Below, piece by piece: positions 1 to 10,115 of a DNA stretch of 64,000 bases (position 1 is the first letter of the stretch; each line of letters begins with the position of its first letter). The stretch covers positions 107,595,284 through 107,659,283 of the forward strand of contig OV884057.1 in NCBI GenBank assembly GCA_930367215.1. Direction: 5' to 3'. Origin of the DNA: Pollenia angustigena (lineage: Eukaryota > Arthropoda > Insecta > Diptera > Polleniidae). Below the pieces are notes generated by a model that searched no databases, was not told the origin of the DNA, and saw nothing but the letters and a program-made list of their open reading frames with translations. The translations under genes and the position numbers were made by a program.

Positions 1-1541
1 CAGAAGTAAATGAAAAAACATGTAAAATCAATTAAAATGGATAATCATTCAGGAAAGCAAATTTCGATCTACCAAATGTTAAAATACAATTTGGTTTAAG
101 GATTGATGTTTGACTAGTGACGTCAGCAGTCGTCGATGGCTGCGAGTGTAAGACGGCAAATCCATCTGAGGAGATCGAGTGGTTGCGATCGAAACATGTC
201 ATGGTAACCTGCCGGCCAGGGTTCGAGCCCGAGCCACGTCAAGAATGAAAGATTATCAATAACAATTTTAATTAATTTTCATGTTGTAAAATTCCTTTCT
301 TCACAAAAATAATTTAATAAAAATTAAATTTCATGAACTTAAGCCTAATTAAAAATATTAAAAATTTGGATTAAAAACCATAAATAGTTCAACAAAATAA
401 CCACAATAATTAGTATTGTTAAAGCTAAGGCACGAGCTCTATGTGTACATTTGTCCTTCAAGTTGTGCTGAAAAAGGTCAACAGAAAAGAGAAAGACAAA
501 GTGAAAAAACAAAAAATGTACTTGGACTTCAAGAAAAATTCTTGACGAAAGTACGAAAAAACAGAAGTAAATGAAAAAACATGTAAAATCAATTAAAATG
601 GATAATCATTCAGGAAAGCAAATTTCGATCTACCAAATGTTAAAATACAATTTGGTTTAAGGATTGATGTTTGACTAGTGACGTCAGCAGTCGTCGATGG
701 CTGCGAGTGTAAGACGGCAAATCCATCTGAGGAGATCGAGTGGTTGCGATCGAAACATGTCATGGTAACCTGCCGGCCAGGGTTCGAGCCCGAGCCACGT
801 CAAGAATGAAAGATTATCAATAACAATTTTAATTAATTTTCATGTTGTAAAATTCCTTTCTTCACAAAAATAATTTAATAAAAATTAAATTTCATGAACT
901 TAAGCCTAATTAAAAATATTAAAAATTTGGATTAAAAACCATAAATAGTTCAACAAAATAACCACAATACTTATTATTGTTAAAGCTAAGGCACGAGCTC
1001 TATGTGTACATTTGTCCTTCAAGTTGTGCTGAAAAAGGTCAACAGAAAAGAGAAAGACAAAGTGAAAAAACAAAAAATGTACTTGGACTTCAAGAAAAAT
1101 TCTTGACGAAAGTACGAAAAAACAGAAGTAAATGAAAAAACATGTAAAATCAATTAAAATGGATAATCATTCAGGAAAGCAAATTTCGATCTACCAAATG
1201 TTAAAATACAATTTGGTTTAAGGATTGATGTTTGACTAGTGACGTCAGCAGTCGTCGATGGCTGCGAGTGTAAGACGGCAAATCCATCTGAGGAGATCGA
1301 GTGGTTGCGATCGAAACATGTCATGGTAACCTGCCGGCCAGGGTTCGAGCCCGAGCCACGTCAAGAATGAAAGATTATCAATAACAATTTTAATTAATTT
1401 TCATGTTGTAAAATTCCTTTCTTCACAAAAATAATTTAATAAAAATTAAATTTCATGAACTTAAGCCTAATTAAAAATATTAAAAATTTGGATTAAAAAC
1501 CATAAATAGTTCAACAAAATAACCACAATACTTATTATTGT
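1..1541 (+). repeat. Tandem array of 561-bp units (about 2.75 copies)
   Basis: The phrase CAGAAGTAAATGAAAAAAC recurs at 1, 562 and 1123, giving a 561-bp period with almost no divergence. The array enters from the left window edge and stops at CCACAATACTTATTATTGT. Each unit has one GC-richer, tRNA-like segment; the rest is AT-rich. A diverged version of the same unit forms a second array at 45729-47282, and it ends at the equivalent point (CCACAATACTGATTA). A shared end point suggests a defined terminus rather than random satellite breakage. No protein is encoded. Confidence 0.9.
119..240 (+). other. tRNA-like segment with Pol III B-box (repeated at 680-801 and 1241-1362)
   Basis: Each 561-bp unit contains GCAGTCGTCGATGGCTGCGAG, resembling the 5' half of a serine- or leucine-type tRNA, and about 80 bases later GGTTCGAGCCC, an exact match to the B-box consensus GGTTCGANNCC. 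The interval between the two is longer than in a real tRNA and the T-arm pairing is degraded in this array. It is therefore a tRNA-derived or tRNA-like promoter segment, as in SINEs, not a working tRNA. A Pol III transcript is possible but unproven. Confidence 0.55.
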
Positions 1542-1559
1542 AAATTATTTCCATTTATT

Positions 1560-2850
1560 TTTTTATGATAATATTGGTATGGTTCAATTACGTATGGAAC
1601 AAAATATCGGTCAAATAACCGACGCGAGCTCGGCAGCACACCTCTATCCGATGGACCAAATTTTCGATGACGCATAATTGAGGTTCTGTCCGTTAATGTG
1701 CCGAAATGTCTCATACTTTAGCTCTTGAATTGTTGCTGGCTTATTGACGTACACCTTTTCTTTCAAATAACCCCAGAAGAAGAAGTCCAACGGTGTCAAA
1801 TCACATGATCTTGGCGGCCAATTGACACCGCCACCACGTGAGATAACACTAGGGTTGCCATTTTTGAAATTAGAAAAATCAGAACATCGTAAGAAAAATA
1901 CCAGTACATTCGAAAAAAAACCAGTACACAAATTTTTACCCAAAATTTTATTGAATTCATTAGTTTTAGAAAATTACACATTAAAAATTATTCATTTTTC
2001 TATTTTTTAAGGCAAGAACTTAACAAAATACATATAATAAAAACATCACGTCAAATTATTAAATATAGATAGAAGTAATGTCATTGATCGGCACATTTGT
2101 TGTAAATGCACAAAAAATTCTTAATTCATACAAATTATTGTCAATATAATGAGGGTATTCAGGAGGTCTCCTATCTAGCCATATTGTTATAGGTTATAAT
2201 TTTAAATCCACTTAAAATTTTATGTTTTTGAATTTTGAAATGCAATTATGACACTTCTTTTTTTTAATACAAAGTATATGGTAAGTTAAGAGTAAACAAA
2301 AATAAAACGTAAGACTGAATTTTAACTAGGTAATTCATAACAAATCAAAAGTAATAAGGGAAGTAAACCAGTTTTAAACAAGTAAAATTATTTGGAGGCA
2401 AAATTTAAAAAAACCAGTACATTTGCGTACTGATTTGGGTGTTATGCATAAACCAGTACATTAAATAAAAACCAGTACGTGTACTGGTAAAATCAGTACG
2501 AATGGCAACCCTAGATAACACGGCCATTGAATTTGTCGCACAAAAGAGCCATTGTTTGTTAGCTGTGTGGCAAGTGGCACCGTCCTGTTGAAACCACATA
2601 CGTCCACATATGAGCATGCACTGGAGTTTTTACATCTCCTACAGACTCGGTTTGCTCAAATATTTTCACGATTTTTCCGATTGTACGCACATTTAAAATC
2701 GCGAAGTGCACGATGTGCATTTTGATTTGAACGCCCATTTTTATAATAAGCCTAAATAACTTTAACGCGTTGCTCGATTGCGTATCTTTCCATGGTTCAA
2801 ATTGAAATAGTCTGAAATTGAGAAATGTCAAATGAAATGCAGAAAAAGCT
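1560..2850 (-). pseudogene. Tc1/mariner-like transposase relic, split by a hAT MITE
   Basis: On the minus strand the right part (about 2850-2514) reads RTIGKIVKIFEQTESVGDVK, a helix-turn-helix linker typical of insect mariner-like transposases, then MWFQQDGATCHTAN, a DDE-domain block holding a catalytic Asp. After the inserted MITE, the left part (1849-1560) continues with NWPPRSCDLTPLDFFFWGYL and the C-terminal region. The middle of the protein between the linker and the FQQDGAT block is deleted, and both halves carry frameshifts. Length is well below a full ~340-residue transposase, so it is dead. Family assignment rests on these blocks only. Confidence 0.75.
1850..2513. mobile_element. Non-autonomous hAT element (664 bp) in the mariner relic
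   Basis: The ends are TAGGGTTGCCATT and its exact inverse, flanked on both sides by the 8-bp target duplication GATAACAC (1842-1849 and 2514-2521). An 8-bp duplication and a YAGGG-type terminus are hAT hallmarks. Subterminal DNA is rich in CAGTAC/GTACTG motifs. No transposase is present. The longer element at 37145-38887 has the same TAGGGTTGCC end and similar GTACTG-rich subterminal sequence, so the two belong to one family. Confidence 0.88.
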
Positions 2851-2869
2851 TGACATTTAGGTGTGGCTC

Positions 2870-4096
2870 ACATTCAACATCGGCCCTTAAAATTTAACCA
2901 CCCTTTACTTATGACGCAAATACAAATTAGTTGTAGTAGGACATAAATACCTTTTTATAAAAATAAAGACAGGAAGGATATTCACAATTTGCTAAAATAT
3001 CTATTATGAATCTCGGAAAAATTTTGTCTTATAGGTATTTTATATCAAATATTTATATGGGCTTATTTACAATTTCAATCATTGGTTATCTGTAATTATT
3101 TATTTATTCACAAAATATATACATATAAAAAAATTATGGTTTTATATTTATTTTTATTATTTTTTTTGTGACCTTTGCAATAATTTATCATATTTTAACA
3201 GTGCTACACTCAAAAGAAAAATCAATCCATCCGTACTCTAATCTGAAGCGGTATTAATATAACGGTGAGTACGGATTTTATGGAGTCAAGTATAGAAAGA
3301 TTGATTCAAGTACGGATTTACAATCGAAAAATACTTAAATTATCCATATTCAATATTGATTTCGTACTTGAAATAATCCGAAAATGAGATTAATTTAAAT
3401 TAAACTTAGATTGAATCAAGCTCATTTTGCGATTATAAAGTTTATTTTATTTTGAATTCGTGCTTTAAAAAACCAAAAAATAAATTAGAAAAAAAAATTA
3501 TAATGATTGATTTACTTACCCGAATTACACCTTACATAATGATAAAACACTAAGATCATGCCCGATATGGTTTTTACTTTAAAAATCTTATGTACATTTT
3601 TAACTAAAAATATAAACTTAAAGAGAAGCAGGAGTTAAAATTTACTTTTTATCCCTTAGTGGTACACATGAGTCTGGTCAGACCTTTTTTCAATGTGTAT
3701 AGAAAATCAAAACATGCGTAAGATAAAATTTTTTCTTTTATTTCACTGTTCATTTTTTAAGCACAAATTTTAGCAAAAATTATTAAATTTACCAGCGAAC
3801 CGACAATTACAACTGTTGCAACCTAAAACGCACCAAACACTGAATAGCGCTATTAAAATTCTTTATATGGGAAAAGCGTAATTTGCAGTACCATTTACTG
3901 CGGGATAATAAAGTAGTATAGATGTCTTATAAAAAGGCATTTTTGCATATATAAAGCCTCCAAGCTGCATTCTAACTTTATTTCTAATTTATGCGGTGTT
4001 TCATTGCAGACAAAGGCCTTGCCTCCTCGCATCTAATTTAAAGGCCTTCTAAGAATAACCAAATTTAAGCTTTATCTCAGTATAATTGTTGCTGCT
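2870..4096. other. AT-rich stretch without recognisable genes
   Basis: No open reading frame with protein-like content. Around 3215-3440 several related phrases (GTACGGATT, TTGATTCAAG) recur in both orientations, suggesting an old degraded repeat, but no boundaries can be fixed. Confidence 0.4.
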
Positions 4097-4172
4097 AAGG
4101 CCGAGGCCACACAATGAGCGTCTAAGCGTCAAGCGGTTAAGCGACGAGTTTGAGCGGCAAGTGGCTTATTCT
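4097..4172. repeat. GAGGCCACAC-type terminal repeat, left copy
   Basis: AAGGCCGAGGCCACACAATG followed by GAGCG/AAGCG repeats. The inverse of a closely similar sequence occurs at about 13200-13268 (GCATGACCTCGCCCT when read forward). Together they could be the inverted ends of a composite element of about 9.2 kb enclosing the Transib cluster. A convincing target duplication is not visible. Confidence 0.45.
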
Positions 4173-4283
4173 AAGCTGTTAGTTGCTAAAATGACATTTT
4201 AAAGAATGGCTTGTTTAATGTTATTACGCGAAAATCGTATTCATAAAGATTTAATGCGTTTTTTAAGAAAAAAAAGATTTGCT

Positions 4284-4383
4284 GCCTTTTCGTCGATTTC
4301 GAGCGAAGTCTTCGTTAACTTGACTTACATTTAAAACAAATTATAAAATAACTATACATATATATCGAAATCGACAAACAGGC
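4284..4383. mobile_element. Short MITE, GCCTG...CAGGC ends
   Basis: Imperfect inverted ends (GCCTTTTCGTCGATTTCGAG and its partner ending TCGACAAACAGGC) enclose about 100 bp. A related copy with similar CGAACGAAG arms lies at 30019-30154. Non-coding. Confidence 0.45.
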
Positions 4384-4929
4384 CTTGGTGTTCATCCTAT
4401 AATTCAAGGAAGGCGACATTAATGGGAATTTATGTGTTGTTTGTCACCTGGAAACTCCACATTATTCATTTATGCATAAATCTACGCAATACAATACTGC
4501 CGTATGTTTGTGAAATGCTTTGATTTGCTGTTGCAAAAAGTTAAAACCAGTTTGACAAAATAAAAAAAGAATTTCTCGGTTTTATTTTTATTTTTAAAAT
4601 TTGGTAATCTTTCTTGCTATAATAGCGGTCGGCTTTGTACAGATGAAATTATAAGTTCCATATTCACTTTAACCATGTTTATTTTTTGCCGCTAAGAAAA
4701 CTACTAAAAATTAGAACAAGTTTAATTCCTGAGCCTCTTCGGATTATAAGCCTACAGGAAAAATACACTTTTCAATTATATATTTTCCATGAATCAGAAT
4801 TTTGTGGAGTGTTGAATTGTTTGTATGGTACGAGTATGTTATATCCTTCATTTTGTAACCAATGCATTAGATACTCGTATTTTTATTTTGTAAGTTCAAG
4901 CTTTGTAAACATCCCCAAAATTTTAATGT
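4384..4929. other. AT-rich spacer, no recognised feature
   Basis: A 91-codon open frame at 4686-4961 has no recognisable motif and runs into the neighbouring Transib relic on the other strand, so I do not call it a gene. Confidence 0.4.
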
Positions 4930-5343
4930 TCAAATTTTGTTGTTGGTTTTTGAAATACTAGAAGAAAAGTCAATTACTTCTTGAGGGAACATAGAACGTA
5001 CTTCATCCCTTTTGTATCGTTTGGCGCGATCACAGCACTCCTCAAACGATTTGCGTGGCCGACCAAGTGCAGCCTCAGTAAACTTAATTGTAAATCTGCC
5101 TTCAAGCCAATTTGCATTCTTTTTTTCAAATCGCGACTTCGTACGGTTAGAATCCTGCCATCTTTGTTTGAAGTTATAGTAAAAGCTTTTATATATTGTA
5201 TCCAAAATTTCACATGCTCTAGTATCGGTTAAGCCAACGTGCAATTGTTGCAAAAACTGTTCTAATTTTGTTCTGTCTTTGTCAAACTTCAGAAGCTTCG
5301 AGCATATAAAACCCCATGAGAAATAGAAAAACTTTCCATTGCC
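4930..5343 (-). pseudogene. Transib (RAG1-like) transposase, N-terminal fragment
   Basis: Minus-strand reading gives the conserved N-terminal region of a Transib-type transposase: FDKDRTKLEQFLQQLHVG, KNANWLEGRF and GRPRKSFEECCDRAKRYKRD. The GRP...F.E...R.KRRK block also occurs at about 40411 in the second Transib copy (GRPAIQIDNFSERSRRRK), which supports the call. The frame begins with a Met-Glu-Ser start near 5343, broken by a 2-bp insertion. Upstream on the minus strand lies the leader at 5377-6028. The protein stops after about 130 residues and its catalytic half is not downstream but on the opposite strand at 6029-7044, so the locus is rearranged and dead. Confidence 0.72.
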
Positions 5344-5376
5344 GTAAAACTCTTGGGCCTTAGTTTCAGTTATAAT

Positions 5377-6028
5377 TAAAAACCGGAGAAAAATTGGTTG
5401 TACTTTTCGCGTTCGTCAGCACTTGTTAAATAACAAAAATCGATCAATATTTTACTGACAGGTACGTTCCAAATATGAGCACTAATAGATGTGGGTGAAA
5501 TTTCTGTAAAAAAATCATAGGTAGCCAACGGAAAACCCCAAATAATTAAAAGAGTGCACTTTCTTTTTTTCCTTTCAATTGTCCACGCACATTTATTACC
5601 GCTTATTACTTTGCTACCGCAATCATAAAAATCAAATAAACTTTTGTTTATTACTTTTTTTTAATTCTGAGAATCATGCATATCTCGAGAAAATTTTTGA
5701 AATGCATACCTTCACTTAATTGTGAATAAAAGCAAAACGAGTTTATCGATTTTCATGATTTATGTCTCATTTTTTTCATAGGTTATGCGACTTTAAGTAA
5801 AAGTAGTAAGACTTTAAACTTTTTCTTACTGTTTTGGATTTTTTATGAATTAAAATAAAAAATTTAAATTTTTTGGGCAAAAAATATTTTTTTTCTTCAT
5901 ACATTTATTTATAACTGCGAAACTGTTGCTTATGTAGCAAAATGTTATATAAACAGATGAAAGTAATTGATTTTTCTAAATTTTTTTCAGCAAAATCCGA
6001 CTAGTGGTTCTCGAGTTATGTTAAACAA
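5377..6028 (-). repeat. Leader segment shared with the Chapaev-like transposon
   Basis: This is the reverse complement of about 20755-21450, which forms most of the left terminal inverted repeat plus the 5' untranslated region of the Chapaev-like element. The match includes GATTGCGGTAGCAAAGTAAT, GTTTTCCGTTGGCTACC and, at its end, GGTTCTCGAGTTATGTTAAAC. Here it sits directly upstream of a Transib N-terminus instead. Further copies: 7567-7909 with 9735-10110, and 11799-12540. Confidence 0.85.
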
Positions 6029-7044
6029 AAGAGCCTTATCAGAATTGAGTCCCGAATCAATCAGCTGAAAAATGTTGTACTGTGTAATGCAACAAATTGA
6101 GAGGTGGCACCTGGTGGCACTTGAAATTGATTAATAATGTTAAAACAGATATAAGACAATGCGAATACCAACAGAGGTTTTCAGATGATAAAATTTCTGA
6201 CTCTCATTTATATATGACATCAGTTGTACCACTAAAATTATCATTGAGTGATGACATAAATAAATTAGTATGGAACAACAATAAACCTTCTTACACACAG
6301 TATTGTAGAACACTACAGTTTGCATACGTTAAAGAGACACCTCAACAAGCACTGCAATTTGGTATGTCACCACTTCATGCGCGTATTAAGCTGATGGAGT
6401 GTCTTTTGCATGTAGCTTACAATATTGAATTTAAAAGTGGAAGGGTCGACTCAAATACTCGTCCGATAAGAGAAGCCCGAAAATGTTTGATAAAGCGTGA
6501 AATTAAAGAGAAAATTGGAATACAGGTTGATACTGTTTAACAAGGCTCTGGTACGACAAATTCAGTAAATACGTCACGAAGAATCGTTGCTAATCCTGCT
6601 TTGATTTCCGAAATCACGGGTCTAGATGAAGACATAATCAAGAGGTTTTCAACAATTCTCGAAGCTATAACCATTACCGAGGCACTAGATTCGAAAAAAT
6701 TTGGTGATTTTTGTCTGGAGACGTCAAAAAAGTTTGTTGCACTGTACGAGTGGTACAATATGCCACCAACACTCCACAAAATTCTGATTCATGGAAAATA
6801 TATAATTGAAAAGTGTATTTTCCCTGTAGGCTTATTAGCCGAAGAGGCTCAGGAAAGTCGTAACAAAGACTATAAAAAATATCGCCTTAGACACTCCAGA
6901 AAATGCAGTCGAATTGCCACGAACGAAGCTATTATAGACCGAATGATGGTAACATCAGATCCCATGATCTCACACTTGACTCCTTCATTTAGCCAGAAAA
7001 AGCATAGTGATATAAGCGACGAAGTTAAGGCTCTTTTAGAATAA
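6029..7044 (+). pseudogene. Transib transposase, catalytic C-terminal half
   Basis: Reads LSELSPESIS, then SHLYMTSVVPLKL, CRTLQFAYVKET, FGMSPLHARIKLMECLLHVA and, after one stop codon (TAA at 6538-6540, same frame), EITGLDEDIIKRF, HKILIHGKYI and EEAQESRNKDYKKYR. The last block corresponds to the RAG1 segment holding its third catalytic residue (a Glu), and the LH.RI block to RAG1 just C-terminal of its second catalytic Asp. The DGSSG block with the first catalytic Asp and the block with the second are missing. The stop codon is also in the copy at 10116-11120, so it predates the duplication. In the family, Transib is the transposon lineage from which RAG1 is thought to descend. Inactive. Confidence 0.82.
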
Positions 7045-7452
7045 TAAATTAAAAAGTAGATTTAAAATAAATAATAAATTAAAAATTACAAAATTCATTT
7101 AAATTTTTTGTTAGTTAGGGCTTTTTACATTGTAGGTAACGATATATATTTTTCTAGCTTTCTTTATTTTGATTACTTTTGTGTAAAACTATATAAATAA
7201 AACTAAGTTTGTGATGAAATTAAAAATAGATTTGAAATAAATAATGAATTAAAAATAAAAAAAAATCTTTTAAATTTTTTTGTTAGTTAGGGCTTTTTAC
7301 ATTGTAGGTAACGATATACATTTCTCTAACTTTCTTTATTTTGATTACTTTTGTGTATTACTATATAAATAAAACTTAATTTGTGATGAAATCATTATAT
7401 TTTTTGACAAATATATTTTGTTCCTCACCTCCATACAAAAATCCCCAGTGTG
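7045..7452 (+). repeat. Transib 3' untranslated region and right terminus
   Basis: Two near-identical ~180-bp blocks (GTTAGTTAGGGCTTTTTACA...TTTGTGATGAAAT) follow the transposase stop. The region ends with ATACAAAAATCCCCAGTGTG; read inward this starts CACACTG, the Transib-type end. The next five bases are TATCG, and the intact version of the interrupted site (CTAGTATCGG, near 5220-5230) also has TATCG, as expected for a 5-bp Transib target. Confidence 0.7.
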
Positions 7453-7566
7453 TATCGTTTAAGCCAACGTGCAATTGTTGCAAAAACTGTTTTAATTTTG
7501 TTCTGTCTTTTTCAAACTACAGAAGCTTCGAGCATAAAACCCCATGAGAAATAGAAAAACTTTCCA
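7453..7566 (-). pseudogene. Transib N-terminal stub interrupted by a Transib end
   Basis: Minus-strand start codon at 7564-7566, then a Transib N-terminus ending at QLHVG, after which the frame runs into the CACACTG terminus of the Transib piece on the other strand. A near-identical stub is at 11684-11798. It shows one Transib sequence inserted into, or recombined with, another. Confidence 0.65.
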
Positions 7567-7909
7567 TTGCCGTAAAACTCTTGGGCCTTAGTTTCAGTTA
7601 TAATTAAAAAAAAAAACGGAGAAAAATCGGTTGTGCTTTTCGCGTTCGTCAGCACTTGTTGAATGACAAAAATCGATAAATGAACAGCTATAAATACTAC
7701 GTATTTTTCAATATGTAAAATACGACAGGTACGTTCCAGAACATGAGCACTAATAGATGTGGGTGGAATTTCTGTAAAAAAATCATACAGGTAGCCAACG
7801 GAAAACCCCAAATAATTAAAAAAGTGCACTTTCCTTTTTTCTTTTCAAATGTCCACGCACATTTATTACCGCTTATTACTTTGCTACCGCAATCATAAAA
7901 ATCAAATAA
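7567..7909 (-). repeat. Shared Transib/Chapaev leader, first part
   Basis: Same sequence as 5377-5640 (inverse of about 21130-21450). It is cut by the hammerhead array and resumes at 9735; the uninterrupted version is at 11799-12150. Confidence 0.8.
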
Positions 7910-8123
7910 AAAAATAATTTTCTTTTAACCCACTTACAACTACAATTCGAGTCGGAAAGAACCCAACCAATTGTGGGGGGATGTAAGAAAAGATAAACTC
8001 ACTGTTTATTGTTGGTGTTTTGTTTAAGCTTTGATATTGTTACAGGTAAGACTTAGAGTGTTTATAACTCTTATTCGCTTAAGGTTTTATTTGTTTAATA
8101 TTTTTGGCTTTTCTAAAATCTTT

Positions 8124-8187
8124 GGAAAAGGTTTCCTGATGAGCTGGTGTAAGCAACCGGCGAAATGCGCATAGAGGCTTGCTTTCC
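8124..8187 (+). ncRNA. Type I hammerhead ribozyme, unit 1
   Basis: Core CTGATGA (8136-8142), helix II GCTGGT/ACCGGC closing loop GTAAGCA, then GAAA (8162-8165), a very short helix III in the self-complementary ATGCGCAT, and cleavage triplet ATA, placing cleavage after 8173. Helix I pairs GGAAA with TTTCC outside and GGTTTC with GAGGCT inside, with a small bulge. All invariant core positions are present. Cleavage at each unit would release 487-nt RNAs. Confidence 0.85.
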
Positions 8188-8610
8188 CTCAACAATAAAT
8201 TTCAGTGTATTTATCAAATATGAAAAATTGGGAATTTAGCACGTCATACGAAGATCGTATTAATAATAAACTTTGTATTCCCGAAAATAACTTTGATAAT
8301 ATAATTGCATGTGCCCGTGCATAAAACTGAATTGGCAAATTGGTTTAGTTCGTTGTTTTCTTACGAAGACAATAGAATGAAGCGGTTTGTTTTTTAATTT
8401 TGTTTTTTCTTTTAACCCACTTACAACTACAATTCGAGTCGGAAAGAACCCAACCAATTGTGGGGGGATGTAAGAAAAGATAAACTCACTGTTTATTGTT
8501 GGTGTTTTGTTTAAGCTTTGATATTGTTACAGGTAAGACTTAGAGTGTTTATAACTCTTATTCGCTTAAGGTTTTATTTGTTTAATATTTTTGGCTTTTC
8601 TAAAATCTTT

Positions 8611-8674
8611 GGAAAAGGTTTCCTGATGAGCTGGTGTAAGCAACCGGCGAAATGCGCATAGAGGCTTGCTTTCC
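8611..8674 (+). ncRNA. Type I hammerhead ribozyme, unit 2
   Basis: Identical to the unit 1 ribozyme; predicted cleavage after 8660, exactly 487 nt downstream. Confidence 0.85.
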
Positions 8675-9097
8675 CTCAACAATAAATTTCAGTGTATTTA
8701 TCAAATATGAAAAACTGGGAATTTAGCACGTCATACGAAGATCGTATTAATAATAAACTTTGTATTCCCGAAAATAACTTTGATAATATAATTGCATGTG
8801 CCCGTGCATAAAACTGAATTGGCAAATTGGTTTAGTTCGTTGTGTTCTTACGAAGACAATAGAATGAAGCGGTTTTTTTTTTAATTTTGTTTTTTCTTTT
8901 AACCCACTTACAACTACAATTTGAGTCGGAAAGAACCCAACCAATTGTGGGGGGATGTAAGAAAAGATAAACTCACTGTTTATTGTTGGTGTTTTGTTTA
9001 AGCTTTGATATTGTTACAGGTAAGACTTAGAGTGTTTATAACTCTTATTCGCTTAAGGTTTTATTTGTTTAATATTTTTGGCTTTTCTAAAATCTTT

Positions 9098-9161
9098 GGA
9101 AAAGGTTTCCTGATGAGCTGGTGTAAGCAACCGGCGAAATGCGCATAGAGGCTTGCTTTCC
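9098..9161 (+). ncRNA. Type I hammerhead ribozyme, unit 3
   Basis: Identical core and helices; predicted cleavage after 9147. Confidence 0.85.
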
Positions 9162-9584
9162 CTCAACAATAAATTTCAGTGTATTTATCAAATATGAAAA
9201 ACTGGGAATTTAGCACGTCATACGAAGATCGTATTAATAATAAACTTTGTATTCCCGAAAATAACTTTGATAATATAATTGCATGTGCCCGTGCATAAAA
9301 CTGAATTGGCAAATTGGTTTAGTTCGTTGTTTTCTTACAAAGACAATATAATGAAGCGGTTTGTTTTTTAATTTTGTTTTTTCTTTTAACTCACTTACAA
9401 CTACAATTCGAGTCGAAAAGAACCCAACCAATTGTGGGGGGATGTAAGAAAAGATAAACTCACTGTTTATTGTTGGTGTTTTGTTTAAGCTTTGATATTG
9501 TTACAGGTAAGGCTTAGAGTGTTTATAACTCTTATTCGCTTAAGGTTTTATTTGTTTAATATTTTTGGCTTTTCTAAAATCTTT

Positions 9585-9648
9585 GGAAAAGGTTTCCTGA
9601 TGAGCTGGTGTAAGCAACCGGCGAAATGCGCATAGAGGCTTGCTTTCC
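9585..9648 (+). ncRNA. Type I hammerhead ribozyme, unit 4
   Basis: Identical core and helices; predicted cleavage after 9634. The unit is truncated about 80 bases later at the array border. Confidence 0.85.
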
Positions 9649-9734
9649 CTCAACAATAAATTTCAGTGTATTTATCAAATATGAAAAACTGGGAATTAAG
9701 CACGTCATACGAAGATCGTATTAATAATAAATAA

Positions 9735-10110
9735 CCTTTTGTTTATTACTTTTTTTTTAATTCTGAGAATCATGAAAAAAGTCATAAATGTTTTTGCAAA
9801 GAATTTTGTGCATATCTCGAGAAAATTTTTGAAATGCATACCTTCACTTAATTGTGAATAAAAGCAAAATGAGTTTATCGATTTTCATGATTTATGTCTC
9901 ATTTTTTTCATAGGTTATGCGACTTTACGTAAAAGTAATAAGACTTTAAACTTTTTCTTACTGTTTTGGATTTTTTATGAATTAAAATAAAAAATTTAAA
10001 TTTTTTGGGCAAAAAATATTTTTTTTCTTCATACATTTATTTATAACTGCGAAACTGTTGCTTATGTAGCAAATTGTTATTTAAACAGATGAAAGTAATT
10101 GTAATTCTTG
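9735..10110 (-). repeat. Shared Transib/Chapaev leader, second part
   Basis: Continuation of the leader cut at 7909. Compared with 5377-6028 it lacks the last ~65 bases (TTTTTCAGCAAAATCC... to GTTAAAC) before the Transib fragment. Confidence 0.8.
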
Positions 10111-10115
10111 ATTAT

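Larger units (their letters stand above)
7910..9728 (+). mobile_element. Retrozyme-like array of 487-bp units (about 3.7 copies)
   Basis: The phrase CTTTTAACCCACTTACAACT recurs every 487 bp from 7922. Each unit contains a type I hammerhead ribozyme and a 34-codon plus-strand frame (first at 8220-8324, starting MKNWEFSTSYEDRINN). The array is flanked by AAATAA on both sides (7904-7909 and 9729-9734), and the uninterrupted site ATCAAATAACCTTTTG is at about 12133-12147. It therefore behaves as an inserted element rather than a static satellite. Tandem units with short-helix-III hammerheads match what is known of metazoan retrozymes and Penelope-type terminal repeats. Minus-strand 65-residue frames in each unit are considered spurious. 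Confidence 0.8.

Noticed and set aside
119..240. A genuine tRNA gene
   Set aside because: The B-box is exact but spacing is too long, the T-arm or its loop is faulty and the segment is repeated in tandem; only tRNA-like.
8260..9431. Three minus-strand 65-residue frames repeating every 487 bp
   Set aside because: They are the same satellite unit read backwards, opposite to the ribozyme strand, without a known motif.
7922..9728. CRISPR-like array
   Set aside because: Repeats are 487 bp and contiguous, with no spacers, in a eukaryotic context.
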